DNA from: Legionellales bacterium
Lineage (GTDB): Bacteria; Pseudomonadota; Gammaproteobacteria; Legionellales; Legionellaceae
DNA: 63,498 bases
Direction: 5' to 3'
Assembly (NCBI GenBank): GCA_020050595.1
Contig: JAGVKL010000057.1
Location: 1 to 63,498 of the forward strand
The notes under the pieces were generated by a model that ran no database searches, was not told the DNA's origin, and worked only from the letters and a program-made list of their open reading frames with translations. A program made the translations under genes and the position numbers. Below are positions 49,306 through 58,244 of this stretch, in pieces (positions within the stretch are counted from its first letter, which is position 1; the number at the start of each line of letters is the position of its first letter).

Positions 49306-50112
49306 ATGGGACAGGTACCTAATGTAACGATTCACGATTTCAAATATAAAAAAGAACAGGGCAAGAAAATGACGCTTCTTACCTGTTACGATTATCCGTC
49401 TGCTTGTACGATTGCTGAATCTAATATCGATGGTGTTCTAGTCGGTGATTCGCTTGCTATGGCTGTCCATGGTTACGACAGCACCATCATGGCCACCATG
49501 GATATGATGGCCATGCATACTGCAGCGGTTGCCCGTGGTCTAAAGCATCAATTCTTAATTAGTGACCTACCCTTCCTCTGCCACCGTGGTGAACTAAGTG
49601 AAACCGTAGACCATGTTAAGCGGCTTTTACAAGCGGGGGCAAAAGCTATCAAAGTAGAAGGAGGGGATGCGAAGACCTGCGAAACGATTCGCTATTTGGT
49701 TACTGCCGGGGTTCCTATGATGGGCCACCTTGGTTTAACCCCTCAATCAGTTCATCAATTAGGTGGCTATAAAGTCCAAGGTAAAAATGAGGAGCAAGCA
49801 AAGCTTCTTTTACAACAAGCCCGCGATTTAGAAGCAGCAGGCTGTTTTGCTATTGTCCTTGAATGTATTCCTCAACCATTAGCTAAAACCATTACTCAAG
49901 AACTTACCATTCCCACCATAGGTATTGGCGCTGGGAATGATACGGATGGGCAAGTTTTAGTTTGGCATGACTTATTAGGATTACAGCCGCAATTTAAGGC
50001 TCGTTTTATTAAACAATTTGCCCAAGGGCATGAACTTTTTCTAAAAGCGATCAACGCTTACGTTGAAGAAGTTCACAAAACGCACTTCCCTGCTGAAGAA
50101 CATGCATTTTAA
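49306..50112 (+). CDS. panB: 3-methyl-2-oxobutanoate hydroxymethyltransferase
   Basis: First step of pantothenate synthesis: adds a hydroxymethyl group from methylene-THF to 2-oxoisovalerate. Motifs include LLTCYDYPSACTIAES, the metal/substrate region VLVGDSLAM, KVEGGD and TIGIGAGNDTDGQVLVWHD. 268 residues, standard. GGAGG lies about 10 bases before the ATG. panC follows after a repeat element. Confidence 0.97.
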   Translation: MGQVPNVTIHDFKYKKEQGKKMTLLTCYDYPSACTIAESNIDGVLVGDSLAMAVHGYDSTIMATMDMMAMHTAAVARGLKHQFLISDLPFLCHRGELSETVDHVKRLLQAGAKAIKVEGGDAKTCETIRYLVTAGVPMMGHLGLTPQSVHQLGGYKVQGKNEEQAKLLLQQARDLEAAGCFAIVLECIPQPLAKTITQELTIPTIGIGAGNDTDGQVLVWHDLLGLQPQFKARFIKQFAQGHELFLKAINAYVEEVHKTHFPAEEHAF

Positions 50113-50114
50113 TC

Positions 50115-50239
50115 CATCTGTTGACATTTCATCTCAGATCCCACGCCCCGTGGCGGTCCACGGGGTCCATGGATTGTGCGAACAAGTCGTGGAACGTAGG
50201 CTAGTAGCGGGTTGTAGAGCAATTGTCGACAGACCCTAG
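50115..50239. repeat. MITE-like element, copy 2 (between panB and panC)
   Basis: The left end CATCTGTTGACATTTCATCT and the right end GTCGACAGACCCTAGTG are inverted repeats of each other. The internal hairpin CCCCGTGG-CGGT-CCACGGGG keeps the stem seen in copy 1 although the loop differs. Begins 2 bp after the panB stop. Confidence 0.85.
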
Positions 50240-50264
50240 TGACTGACCAATCGAGAGATATCTT

Positions 50265-51029
50265 ATGCTAGTTTTTAATGATGTTAAGGAATGGCAACGT
50301 TTTCGTTCCACGCTGTCCCCCTCTTCAACCTTAGGATTCGTGCCTACCATGGGAAACCTTCACCGTGGGCATGCTTCGTTATATGAAAAAAGTACGCAAG
50401 AAAATGATATTACCGTGGCCAGCCTTTTTATTAACCCTACGCAATTTAATCGAGCTGATGATTTTAAACATTATCCTCGCACGCTAGAAGCTGATCTGGC
50501 TTTACTTGAAACTATCGGCGTCGATTACTGTTTGTTACCCAACGAAAAAGCCATTTATCCCGATCATTATCATTACCAACTCCATGAAAACCATTTAAGC
50601 TTACTTATGGAAGGGCAACACCGCCCCGGTCATTTCACTGGTGTATTAACCATTGTGATGAAGCTTTTAAATTTGGTAAAACCACAGCGTGCTTATTTTG
50701 GAGAAAAGGATTACCAACAATTACAATTGATCAAAGGCATGGTGGATGCTTTTTTTATGGATATTGAAATTAAGGCCTGTCCCACTATCCGTGAAACCAG
50801 TTGTCTTGCCTTTAGTTCACGCAATAATCGCTTAAGCATCGAGCAACGAACGCTCGCTGACCGCTTTGCCCAAATTTTTCATCAACAACATAAATCTATT
50901 GATGAATTAGCGGTAGAGTTATCTCATCTTCAGGTAGACGTGGAATACCTTGAGGAGCATCAAGGACGGCGTTTTATTGCCGTAAAAATAGGGGATATTC
51001 GTTTGATTGATAATTATGCTCTTGCTTAA
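50265..51029 (+). CDS. panC: Pantothenate synthetase
   Basis: Joins pantoate and beta-alanine using ATP. Nucleotide-binding [13 protein letters not shown] (HxGH), FINPTQFN, and [32 protein letters not shown] is the substrate loop. 254 residues, slightly shorter than E. coli PanC (283), with a shortened C-terminal dimer domain. panD is not in the window. Confidence 0.95.
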   Translation: MLVFNDVKEWQRFRSTLSPSSTLGFVPTMGNLHRGHASLYEKSTQENDITVASLFINPTQFNRADDFKHYPRTLEADLALLETIGVDYCLLPNEKAIYPDHYHYQLHENHLSLLMEGQHRPGHFTGVLTIVMKLLNLVKPQRAYFGEKDYQQLQLIKGMVDAFFMDIEIKACPTIRETSCLAFSSRNNRLSIEQRTLADRFAQIFHQQHKSIDELAVELSHLQVDVEYLEEHQGRRFIAVKIGDIRLIDNYALA

Positions 51030-51079
51030 AAACTCTTAGTCACATTTGTACCAGTATGCACTGTGATTAAGAGCCAAGG

Positions 51080-51757
51080 TTAAATTCCCGGCCCATAAGG
51101 ATTGCGTTTTCTTCCATGTGCCCGCTTTTCAAAATGTTGATAATCGTGCACATCATACCAATGCCCTCCCCAATCCCATCCTCGTTTAGTAAACTCACGA
51201 TAAATGAGACTATCTTTGGTAATCTTGCCGGGATAGGGTTTTTGGCGATCGGCAAAAACTGCTCCTCCTTGAGGCAAGACTTTATTCTTCTTAACATAAG
51301 GGTTTATCAAAGGATTAATATCAATAGCACGCCCATAGCTATGCTCTGAAATTAAATGCCCATGTCCTGTTACTGCCCGACAGCTAAACGCAGATGTATT
51401 ATTGGCTGCCATGGAAAGCGTATCGTCATTATTAAAGGCTTGTATAGGCGTCATTTTTTGTATGGGGAATTTGTGCAGATAAAGCGTTTTGAAAATGGCT
51501 ACGATGTCCTTCGTCAATGCTTTATTGATGATTAATACACCTTGGTGTGATTTTTGATCATAGCCCCAATAGGTCAGCTTGATATAGGCTAAGTGGTTTA
51601 ATGAGATAGGACAATCTTTATACCAAGCTGAATGTCGCATGTCTTCTTGTACTGCTAAGGGCAGCGGATTGATGCTGCTTCTAAAATCAGAAGTGCTCGT
51701 TTTGGCAGAAAGCATAAATGATAGGGCAAATAAACCTATACCTATTTTTTTGATCAT
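51080..51757 (-). CDS. Secreted M15-family peptidase (D,D-carboxypeptidase-like)
   Basis: 225 residues with an N-terminal signal peptide (about 1-20). Zinc-site motifs are SEHSYGRAIDINP (first His and Asp) and WYDVHDYQHFE (second His), the pattern of peptidase M15. RGWDWGGHW is also typical. Likely trims peptidoglycan stem peptides in the periplasm. Transcribed alone, convergent with panC. Confidence 0.85.
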   Translation of the reverse strand: MIKKIGIGLFALSFMLSAKTSTSDFRSSINPLPLAVQEDMRHSAWYKDCPISLNHLAYIKLTYWGYDQKSHQGVLIINKALTKDIVAIFKTLYLHKFPIQKMTPIQAFNNDDTLSMAANNTSAFSCRAVTGHGHLISEHSYGRAIDINPLINPYVKKNKVLPQGGAVFADRQKPYPGKITKDSLIYREFTKRGWDWGGHWYDVHDYQHFEKRAHGRKRNPYGPGI

Positions 51758-51838
51758 TTAAGAATATACCTCATTTAGAGGAAATAACGCTCATTATACA
51801 CACCCTCGCTGCGCGCGAGGGAGAGGGTATAAAAAGAG

Positions 51839-52110
51839 AAAATCTGCAACAACGTCGGCTTGACCGTCGGATCCAGGAGTAGTGAAAGATCACTGGATCC
51901 CGCGGTCAAGCCGCTGACTCTTGATCATAATGAGGCATGAAAAGAGCTCTATAGGGTAGGACGTTGTATGTTAGACCGTTGCATACAAGGATGTATGCAG
52001 CGATCGCAGGGATGCGGGTTTGTCTAACATACAACGTCCTACCCTATAGAGCGTCGCACGCCCACAAATGTGACTAAGAACCAGGTCAAGCCGCGGGACG
52101 TCGACTATAA
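51839..52110. repeat. Repeat field with a 31-bp perfect inverted repeat
   Basis: The 460-bp gap 51758-52217 has no gene. A long imperfect hairpin (51853-51918, with GGCTTGACCG and CGGTCAAGCC arms) is followed by a perfect 31-bp inverted repeat (51946-51976 and 52022-52052, starting GCTCTATAGGGTAGGACG). Its 45-base loop contains a second hairpin GCATAC/GTATGC. A GGTCAAGCCGCGGGACG piece (52084-52100) also occurs near 26275. Confidence 0.9.
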
Positions 52111-52217
52111 GTGTAAAATTTATATAACTACACTTAAAATCGCACCCCATCCTTATGATTACATAGCGATAAACATTTTTTGTGTTAGGATTACCTTTTT
52201 TCAATGACTTTTAATCC

Positions 52218-53417
52218 ATGAATTCACGATTTATTGGCGGTATTCTTCTCATTGTCGGCACATCTATTGGGGCTGGGATGCTGGCTTTGCCTGTGGGGAA
52301 TGCTGCTGTTGGTTTTTGGCAATCTTCTTTCTTCCTAGTGTTGTGTTGGGTCCTTATGACATTGGGAGCTTTTTTTATCTTAGAAGTTAATCTCTATCTC
52401 TCCTCGGGTAAAAATATGATCTCTATGGCAGATAAAACGTTAGGAAAGCCAGGATTATTTTTTACCTGGTTAAGTTATCTTTTTCTCCTCTATACCCTTT
52501 TATGTGCTTATATTTCAGGCGGAGCAGATGTGTTGGGAGGGCTATTAAATAAATTAGGAATTAATCCCCCTTCCTGGGTTTTGATCACTTTATTCACCTT
52601 ATTATTTGGCCTTGTAGTATATGGTGGGATTCGTAAGGTAGATTTGCTTAATCGAGGATTAATGTTTGCTAAATTAGCGGTTTATTTTATCTTGATTTTA
52701 CTTATCGCACCTTTTATCCAAATAGAAAATCTTCAAGGGGGCCATGCACGTTATATTACAAGCTCTATGATGCTTTTAATGACTTCGTTTGGCTTTGCTA
52801 TTATTGTTCCTAACCTTCGTGATTATTTTAATGATGATATCAAAACGCTTAAACGCGTTTTGCTGATTGGCTCGCTGATTCCTTTGCTTTGCTATATTGC
52901 GTGGGATGCTGTCATTATGGGAAGCCTGCCTCCCCGAGGTCCTGATTCGCTTGCAACGTTAATGCATAGCGAACATACTACAAGCTCATTAGCTGCGATG
53001 CTGTCTTCTCGGGTAGACAGTACCACCATCAGTTCTTTATTCAATTTTTTTACCTCCGTTTGTATGCTAACTGCCTTTCTTGGTGTTTCACTTTGTTTAT
53101 TAAGCTTTTTAAGTGATGGGCTTAATTTAGTAACTCAAGGAAAACAGGGATTAGGCTTATTTTTATTAACGTTTCTTCCCCCGGTTTTATTCGTCATTTA
53201 CTGGCCTGGCGCTTATATTCATGCTTTACAATACGCTGGATTCTTCTGTGTCATTCTGTTATTACTATTGCCAGCGTGCATGTCGCTTTTTGGTAGAAAG
53301 CATTTTGCGACACGATTTATTGTTCCGGGGGGTAAATTCTCGCAATTATCAGTCATCTTTTGCGCGCTGGCATTGACAACTTATGAAATTTTAAATATCA
53401 TACTGTATAATATTTAG
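52218..53417 (+). CDS. Aromatic amino acid transporter (TyrP-like), copy 1
   Basis: HAAAP-family proton symporter. Begins FIGGILLIVGTSIGAGMLAL, the hallmark of TyrP/Mtr/TnaB, with about eleven membrane segments and FFTSVCMLTAFLGVSL in the second half. 399 residues. Legionella depends on amino acids for carbon and carries several TyrP paralogues, so tyrosine or tryptophan is the likely substrate. A second copy follows 63 bp later. Confidence 0.9.
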   Translation: MNSRFIGGILLIVGTSIGAGMLALPVGNAAVGFWQSSFFLVLCWVLMTLGAFFILEVNLYLSSGKNMISMADKTLGKPGLFFTWLSYLFLLYTLLCAYISGGADVLGGLLNKLGINPPSWVLITLFTLLFGLVVYGGIRKVDLLNRGLMFAKLAVYFILILLIAPFIQIENLQGGHARYITSSMMLLMTSFGFAIIVPNLRDYFNDDIKTLKRVLLIGSLIPLLCYIAWDAVIMGSLPPRGPDSLATLMHSEHTTSSLAAMLSSRVDSTTISSLFNFFTSVCMLTAFLGVSLCLLSFLSDGLNLVTQGKQGLGLFLLTFLPPVLFVIYWPGAYIHALQYAGFFCVILLLLLPACMSLFGRKHFATRFIVPGGKFSQLSVIFCALALTTYEILNIILYNI

Positions 53418-53480
53418 TCAATATCCGCTTTAAATCATCCTCGCATTGATCTTTTTGCGGCTTTATTCTAAGGAGAAGCT

Positions 53481-54671
53481 GTGCTTAATTCCAAAATAAT
53501 AGGTGGGGTTTTACTCATTGTAGGTACATCTATTGGCGGTGGGATGCTAGCTTTACCCGTATCAACTGCAGCAGCAGGTATAACCAATTCTATTATATTT
53601 TTATTTCTATGCTGGTTGGTTATGACGGCTGGGGCATTATTAGTCTTGGAAGTCAATTTACGTCTTCCTGCAGGCAGTAATATGGTTTCCATGGCTAAAG
53701 CAACCTTAGGATTGCCAGGCCAAATTATTGCGTGGATAACCTACCTTTTCTTACTCTACACACTTTTAGCTGCCTACATTTCAGGCGGCAGTGACGTATT
53801 TAACGGTTTACTACAAAAAATTGATATTCATACACCGGCATGGGCCACTTCTTTACTCTTTACTTGTCTTTTTGGTCTTATTATTTACAGTGGTATTCGT
53901 GCAGTCGATTATGTCAACCGTGGATTAATGTTTGGTAAGCTTGGCATCTATTTATTATTAGTTTTGCTTATCAGTCCTTATATAAAACTACCCACTTTAA
54001 ACGGCGGCTCATTACAAGCCATAACTGGCAGCTTAATGATCTTAATTACTTCTTTTGGTTTTGCCTCCATTGTTCCAAGCTTACGCGAATACTTTCAAGA
54101 TGACATACCTGCCTTACGTAAAGTTATTTTATTAGGCTCTTTAATCCCGCTGAGTTGTTATATTATCTGGGAAGCCGTTATTATGGGCGTCGTACACCGT
54201 GATGGCGAAGGTGGCTTAATCGCCTTGATGAATAGCGCTCATGCTACCAGTGGCTTAACTGATGCCTTAAGTAGTGCCGTGCAGAGTCAGTGGATTACAG
54301 GCTTTTTCGGCTTTTTTACCTCTATTTGTATGCTGACCGCTTTTTTAGGTGTGTCGCTTGGGCTATTTGATTTTATTGCTGATGGTTTAAAGTTTAAAAA
54401 AGCGGGGTATCAAGGCAAGGTAATATTGCTGCTGACATTTCTTCCGCCGCTAGTGGTTGTCTTAATAAATCCAGGTATTTATTTACATGCCTTAGCCTAT
54501 GCAGGGATATGCTGTGTGATTTTATTATTATTGCTGCCAGTCATTATGGCTTTTAGAGGACGAAAACTGGCAGGTGATACGCTTATGTTAATTCCCGGAG
54601 GGAATGTAAGCTTAAGCCTATTAGGCATCATTGCTCTTTTTCTATTGGGATTCGCTGCTATTATGGGCTAA
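53481..54671 (+). CDS. Aromatic amino acid transporter (TyrP-like), copy 2
   Basis: 396 residues, clearly paralogous to the preceding protein over its whole length (IIGGVLLIVGTSIGGGMLAL; GFFTSICMLTAFLGVSLGL). The start is GTG at 53481 with AGGAGAA 6 bases upstream. A tandem duplication that has diverged, perhaps to a different substrate preference. Convergent with the diiron/acyltransferase gene, whose stop lies 13 bp away. Confidence 0.9.
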   Translation: MLNSKIIGGVLLIVGTSIGGGMLALPVSTAAAGITNSIIFLFLCWLVMTAGALLVLEVNLRLPAGSNMVSMAKATLGLPGQIIAWITYLFLLYTLLAAYISGGSDVFNGLLQKIDIHTPAWATSLLFTCLFGLIIYSGIRAVDYVNRGLMFGKLGIYLLLVLLISPYIKLPTLNGGSLQAITGSLMILITSFGFASIVPSLREYFQDDIPALRKVILLGSLIPLSCYIIWEAVIMGVVHRDGEGGLIALMNSAHATSGLTDALSSAVQSQWITGFFGFFTSICMLTAFLGVSLGLFDFIADGLKFKKAGYQGKVILLLTFLPPLVVVLINPGIYLHALAYAGICCVILLLLLPVIMAFRGRKLAGDTLMLIPGGNVSLSLLGIIALFLLGFAAIMG

Positions 54672-54684
54672 CGAAGCGTTGCCA

Positions 54685-56469
54685 CTATTCATTCATTAAC
54701 TCCGTTAAACGATGATTCGCTAGCTTTTTGGTTACCACATTAACTATATTTTTTAACTCTATGTAATCCAACCAGACATTTTGTAATGTGGCTAATGCGC
54801 GATAACCAAGCTCTAAATTTTCTTTAAGCATCGTCTCAATCACTTTGATAAATTCCGCATGTTTTGGGGTCGTATCGAGAGAGACTCTTTTAATGTCGCT
54901 CTGCTCCATTTGTTTAAACATCCGTTGGAAAGAGCTGCTTAATAGCTTGGGTATAGGTACATTCCCGTCAAAAACTCGATGATCAGCGCTGACCGATACT
55001 GGGAGTATATCCCGCGGTTCAAAATTGCCTGTTTTCTTATTCCATACGGGCTTTCGCTCTACCGTTAGCAAGGTAAATTTTAAACCCTCCTGCTTACGTA
55101 ACGGTGAGATAGCTTGAGAATAACCGCAAAAACCAATGCTGCTTAACGAAACAGCGGGGTTTCCTGCGATGGGGTAATCATACTCATCATAGGCATATTC
55201 ATAGAGAATACCATCTAAATTTTGTTTAAGATAAGGGTACTCTTTTTCAAGCGCTTCTCTTTTTTGGTAGCAATAAACCATTTCTTCTAAATGTTGCCGG
55301 ATACGCCGAGAAAGCTCGAAAACAGTCATCTCATGGCAATTTCTAAATACGATATTCCCGACATGATCACCACAATCAGGGAGCTTAACCACAATAGCGA
55401 CATGCGAGCTATGGCTACGATAGAGTTTTTTATAGCTGATAAAATGACGATAGGTATCATCTAACGTTAATAGATGGCTAATAGACTGCAAAGTCAGGGT
55501 GGTTAATGTTTCCGGTGGATATTTCTTTGCAAAAAAGTCGAGCACGCTAATATCCATGTCAAATTGCCCCGTCATAATGGGATCCCCTGGGCTATCCCAT
55601 TGGGTCATAAACACCTGTCTAACGGGTGTCATCTCCACTTCCGCCGGGGATTTCAAATGGGTTAATGCTTCCTCACCCAATTGCATTAACGATTGCCATT
55701 GACGGCTAGGGGTTAAATTTATTTTTTTTAATTGTGTATTATGCTTGTCTTGAAGCGACAATAGAAACGAGCGCGCACCAGAAATACCCAACAAAACATA
55801 AATAGCCATGGCATATTTGGGTTGCAACGTAAGACTCATTAACAACAATTCTTCTAATTTTTCTAATTTCTGACACAATATATTTTGATCGGGAATACCA
55901 ATATCACGGTATAAATCCGCTTCACAAACATGCCGATGCTCATCAGCTAGAATGGTCTCAAATACTTCAGGCGCAACGCCTGCTTGCTTTAAGCTTTTAA
56001 AAACCTCTTCAATCCAACCTTCAGCAACTAAATTAAGTAATACAACACCAATTTTGGGGCACTCTTCACTGCGGATAAAATTGCATAGTGTCTCTATGTG
56101 TTCATTGTATGCTGGGGGGGCCGCGTAGGGCAGCGACAGCATGTAAACAATTTTTGTGAAAACCAAGCCATGAAAAATTTCATCTAATAATTGCGTCCGC
56201 ATTTGTTGCCTAAACGTTGGCGTTGACATTTGAGCTTCAAAACGGAGAGGGATCTGAATGGCTAATACTTCTAACTGTGCTAGTAAGGAAAACGTATAGA
56301 TGTAGAGTAATTTATCGTGCTTTAACTTAAATGGTAGGCCCTCTTTAAATAACGCTTGCATCCGATCTTTGATGAGTTGTTTTTCTTCATTAGTGATCTT
56401 ACTAAAGCCTTCCTGTATCCATTTCTCAGCACCCCAAGTGGGCCTTAACAACTCATTTAACTCATCCAC
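54685..56469 (-). CDS. Ferritin-like diiron domain fused to an E2-type acyltransferase domain
   Basis: 594 residues. Residues about 50-200 form a four-helix ferritin-like bundle with a full candidate diiron set: E67, E97-x-x-H100, E150 (or E154), E177-x-x-H180. From about residue 290 to 520 the sequence resembles the catalytic domain of 2-oxoacid dehydrogenase E2 and related CoA acyltransferases. It carries the motif SADHRVFDG with H497 and D501 in the catalytic positions, and AVSLSSIGFCGY in place of the usual ITNxGxFG segment. There is no lipoyl or E3-binding domain, and no E1 or E3 gene nearby. A 90-residue helical tail follows. No signal peptide. The gene stands alone with a roughly 180-bp upstream region. 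I know of no characterised protein with this layout. Oxygenase-plus-acyltransferase chemistry is a guess. Confidence 0.75.
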   Translation of the reverse strand: MDELNELLRPTWGAEKWIQEGFSKITNEEKQLIKDRMQALFKEGLPFKLKHDKLLYIYTFSLLAQLEVLAIQIPLRFEAQMSTPTFRQQMRTQLLDEIFHGLVFTKIVYMLSLPYAAPPAYNEHIETLCNFIRSEECPKIGVVLLNLVAEGWIEEVFKSLKQAGVAPEVFETILADEHRHVCEADLYRDIGIPDQNILCQKLEKLEELLLMSLTLQPKYAMAIYVLLGISGARSFLLSLQDKHNTQLKKINLTPSRQWQSLMQLGEEALTHLKSPAEVEMTPVRQVFMTQWDSPGDPIMTGQFDMDISVLDFFAKKYPPETLTTLTLQSISHLLTLDDTYRHFISYKKLYRSHSSHVAIVVKLPDCGDHVGNIVFRNCHEMTVFELSRRIRQHLEEMVYCYQKREALEKEYPYLKQNLDGILYEYAYDEYDYPIAGNPAVSLSSIGFCGYSQAISPLRKQEGLKFTLLTVERKPVWNKKTGNFEPRDILPVSVSADHRVFDGNVPIPKLLSSSFQRMFKQMEQSDIKRVSLDTTPKHAEFIKVIETMLKENLELGYRALATLQNVWLDYIELKNIVNVVTKKLANHRLTELMNE

Positions 56470-56655
56470 GATTTAAGTCCCTTAATAATCTTAGAAAAAG
56501 CAGTAGCCGGTCGTAATAGAGGGCTACTGCCTTTTCTAAGGTAATCTAACTCGATGAATCATAACGAGTGCCTCTAGATGGGTCAAGGGAAAAACGAATT
56601 GTCTATTTTTCTCGATTGAGCCATACTGCAAAGAAAAAAAAACCATGCATTTTTT

Positions 56656-57465
56656 ATGACTAAAATCAGACCTTTTTTAAAATGGGCCGGTAACAAATAT
56701 CGCTGCTTGCATCATATTTTAGAATCTTTACCCAAAGCCCATCGTCTAATAGAGCCATTTACAGGCTCGGGCGCTATCTTTATGAATACGAATTATCCTC
56801 TTTATTTATTAGGTGAGGATAATCAAGATTTAATTAACTTATTTTATTACCTTAAGGAAGAAGGGCATTTTTTTATTGATTATTGCGAGGCTTTCTTTTG
56901 TGAAGCTAATAACGCCGCCATAAATTATTATAAATTTCGGGATCAATTTAATACAGCTATTGATCCACGAGCAAAAGCGGCCCTTTTTTTGTATTTAAAT
57001 CGTCACGGTTACAATGGGTTATGCCGCTATAGCCAAAAAGGAAATTACAATGTGCCTTTTGGCCGCTATAAAAAACCTTATTTCCCACGAAAAGAAATGA
57101 GCTATTTTCATGAAAAAAGCCAAAAAGCGCAGTTGGTTCATGGCGATTTTCGCAATACGTTTAGAGCAGCAAAAACAGGTGATTTAATTTACTGTGATCC
57201 GCCATACGCTCCTATCATACAAACGAGCAATTTTTCCTCTTATACCAGCAAGAAATTCGGTAAAGAAGAGCAAATGATTCTCGCCAATCTTGCTATGGAA
57301 TCCGCAGAGCAAGGCATTACCGTTATTATCTCGAATCATGATACAGACTTCACCAGGCATCTTTACCGCCATGGAGAAATTCGCTCTTTTCCAGTAAAGC
57401 GCTGGATCAGCCGCCATCCACAAAACCGTTTACCGGTGCAGGAATTATTAGCTGTTTTTAGGTAA
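56656..57465 (+). CDS. dam: DNA adenine methylase (Dam family)
   Basis: Type alpha N6-adenine methyltransferase, normally acting on GATC. FLKWAGNKYR at the N-terminus, the SAM motif FTGSGAIF (35-42) and the catalytic DPPY (181-184) are in Dam order. 269 residues (E. coli Dam has 278). No restriction gene adjoins, which favours an orphan Dam for mismatch repair or regulation. The preceding 180 bp has no further feature I can support. Confidence 0.93.
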   Translation: MTKIRPFLKWAGNKYRCLHHILESLPKAHRLIEPFTGSGAIFMNTNYPLYLLGEDNQDLINLFYYLKEEGHFFIDYCEAFFCEANNAAINYYKFRDQFNTAIDPRAKAALFLYLNRHGYNGLCRYSQKGNYNVPFGRYKKPYFPRKEMSYFHEKSQKAQLVHGDFRNTFRAAKTGDLIYCDPPYAPIIQTSNFSSYTSKKFGKEEQMILANLAMESAEQGITVIISNHDTDFTRHLYRHGEIRSFPVKRWISRHPQNRLPVQELLAVFR

Positions 57466-57474
57466 GTATAGGCT

Positions 57475-57768
57475 TTACCGGAGTCCATATTGACGAATAA
57501 AATATGCGACTGCTGGATCCGGCACTCTATAGTAACCGCTCTGATCTTGGTAAATCATGTCTGCTTTGCGTAAATCCACTACAGATTTATTAATACTAGA
57601 AGGGGGAAGCCCCACGCTTATTGAAAACTCCTGGCCTTGAAAAAAACGTGTTGGCTGGTATGCTAGCCCTGTTAATACCTTTCGTCGATTGAGTGTCAAT
57701 TTCGCCAACTCATTAGTGATCCAATCTTTCTGCTGATTAAGCACAAGATTTTTTTGATTTTTCAGCAA
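57475..57768 (-). pseudogene. C-terminal remnant of an AAA-type ATPase gene
   Basis: 97 residues in a different frame from the upstream fragment. The sequence (NRRKVLTGLAYQPTRFFQGQ to SVVDLRKADMIYQDQSGYYR) is the winged-helix C-terminus of P-loop ATPases of the archaeal-ATPase type. It overlaps the 5' fragment by 32 bases in another frame. The Walker B region expected between the two is missing, so an internal deletion of about 100 codons plus a frameshift is inferred. Confidence 0.7.
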
Positions 57769-58210
57769 ACTGATCCAATGCGAGAAGTAATTCTGAAATG
57801 CTTTTTTCCGTTGTTTGTTTTGTTGTTATTTCTAACTTTTGCCCTAGAAAATTAAATGTTAATTTAGGATTCATTACAGCGATAGACTCTATTATCTTCT
57901 GGCAAGCTGATTTTGTACTGGGTAGTAGCGTATTAATTATTCTAGCAATTCCTTCCATGATGATTTGAATAACTTCAGCATGACTAAGAACAAAGAAAAA
58001 ATCGAGACAGCGACCAGGAAAAGAATTTTCTTTTAAAACTTGGGTAACCAAGCTTGTTTTCCCATACCGCCTAGGCGCGACTAAAACAATATGCTCATGC
58101 ATTTCAATACTATTTTTTAATGCAAATCGCTCTTTATCACGATTACAAAATGTACTATCACTTGCAACACCTTGAGGAAAATAACGTTCCATATCTTTAT
58201 TCCTATTCAT
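57737..58210 (-). pseudogene. N-terminal remnant of an AAA-type ATPase gene
   Basis: About 157 residues from the ATG at 58210 (MNRNKDMERYFPQG). The P-loop APRRYGKTSLVTQVL is intact, then the frame ends at LDQFAEKSKKSCA, just where the Walker B strand should start. The 3' remnant continues in another frame. The gene starts just inside the left edge of the inverted-repeat cassette around the GIY-YIG gene, so insertion and decay may be linked. Confidence 0.7.
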
Positions 58211-58244
58211 CGTATCACATAGATTGTGTGATGCAACAAAGGGT

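Noticed and set aside
47106..49307. Short frames with DCFAYGSQRR and ERSEAIQ
   Set aside because: Translations of the dispersed CGTTGCGAG repeat, a common source of false small proteins.
51037..52080. 15-bp inverted pair (CTTAGTCACATTTGT and complement) around the M15 peptidase gene
   Set aside because: The arms are about 1 kb apart with no flanking duplication; it may be two copies of a short repeat rather than the ends of a mobile unit.
56656..58210. Restriction-modification system (dam plus ATPase)
   Set aside because: The methylase is of the orphan Dam type and the neighbour is a degraded ATPase without a nuclease domain.
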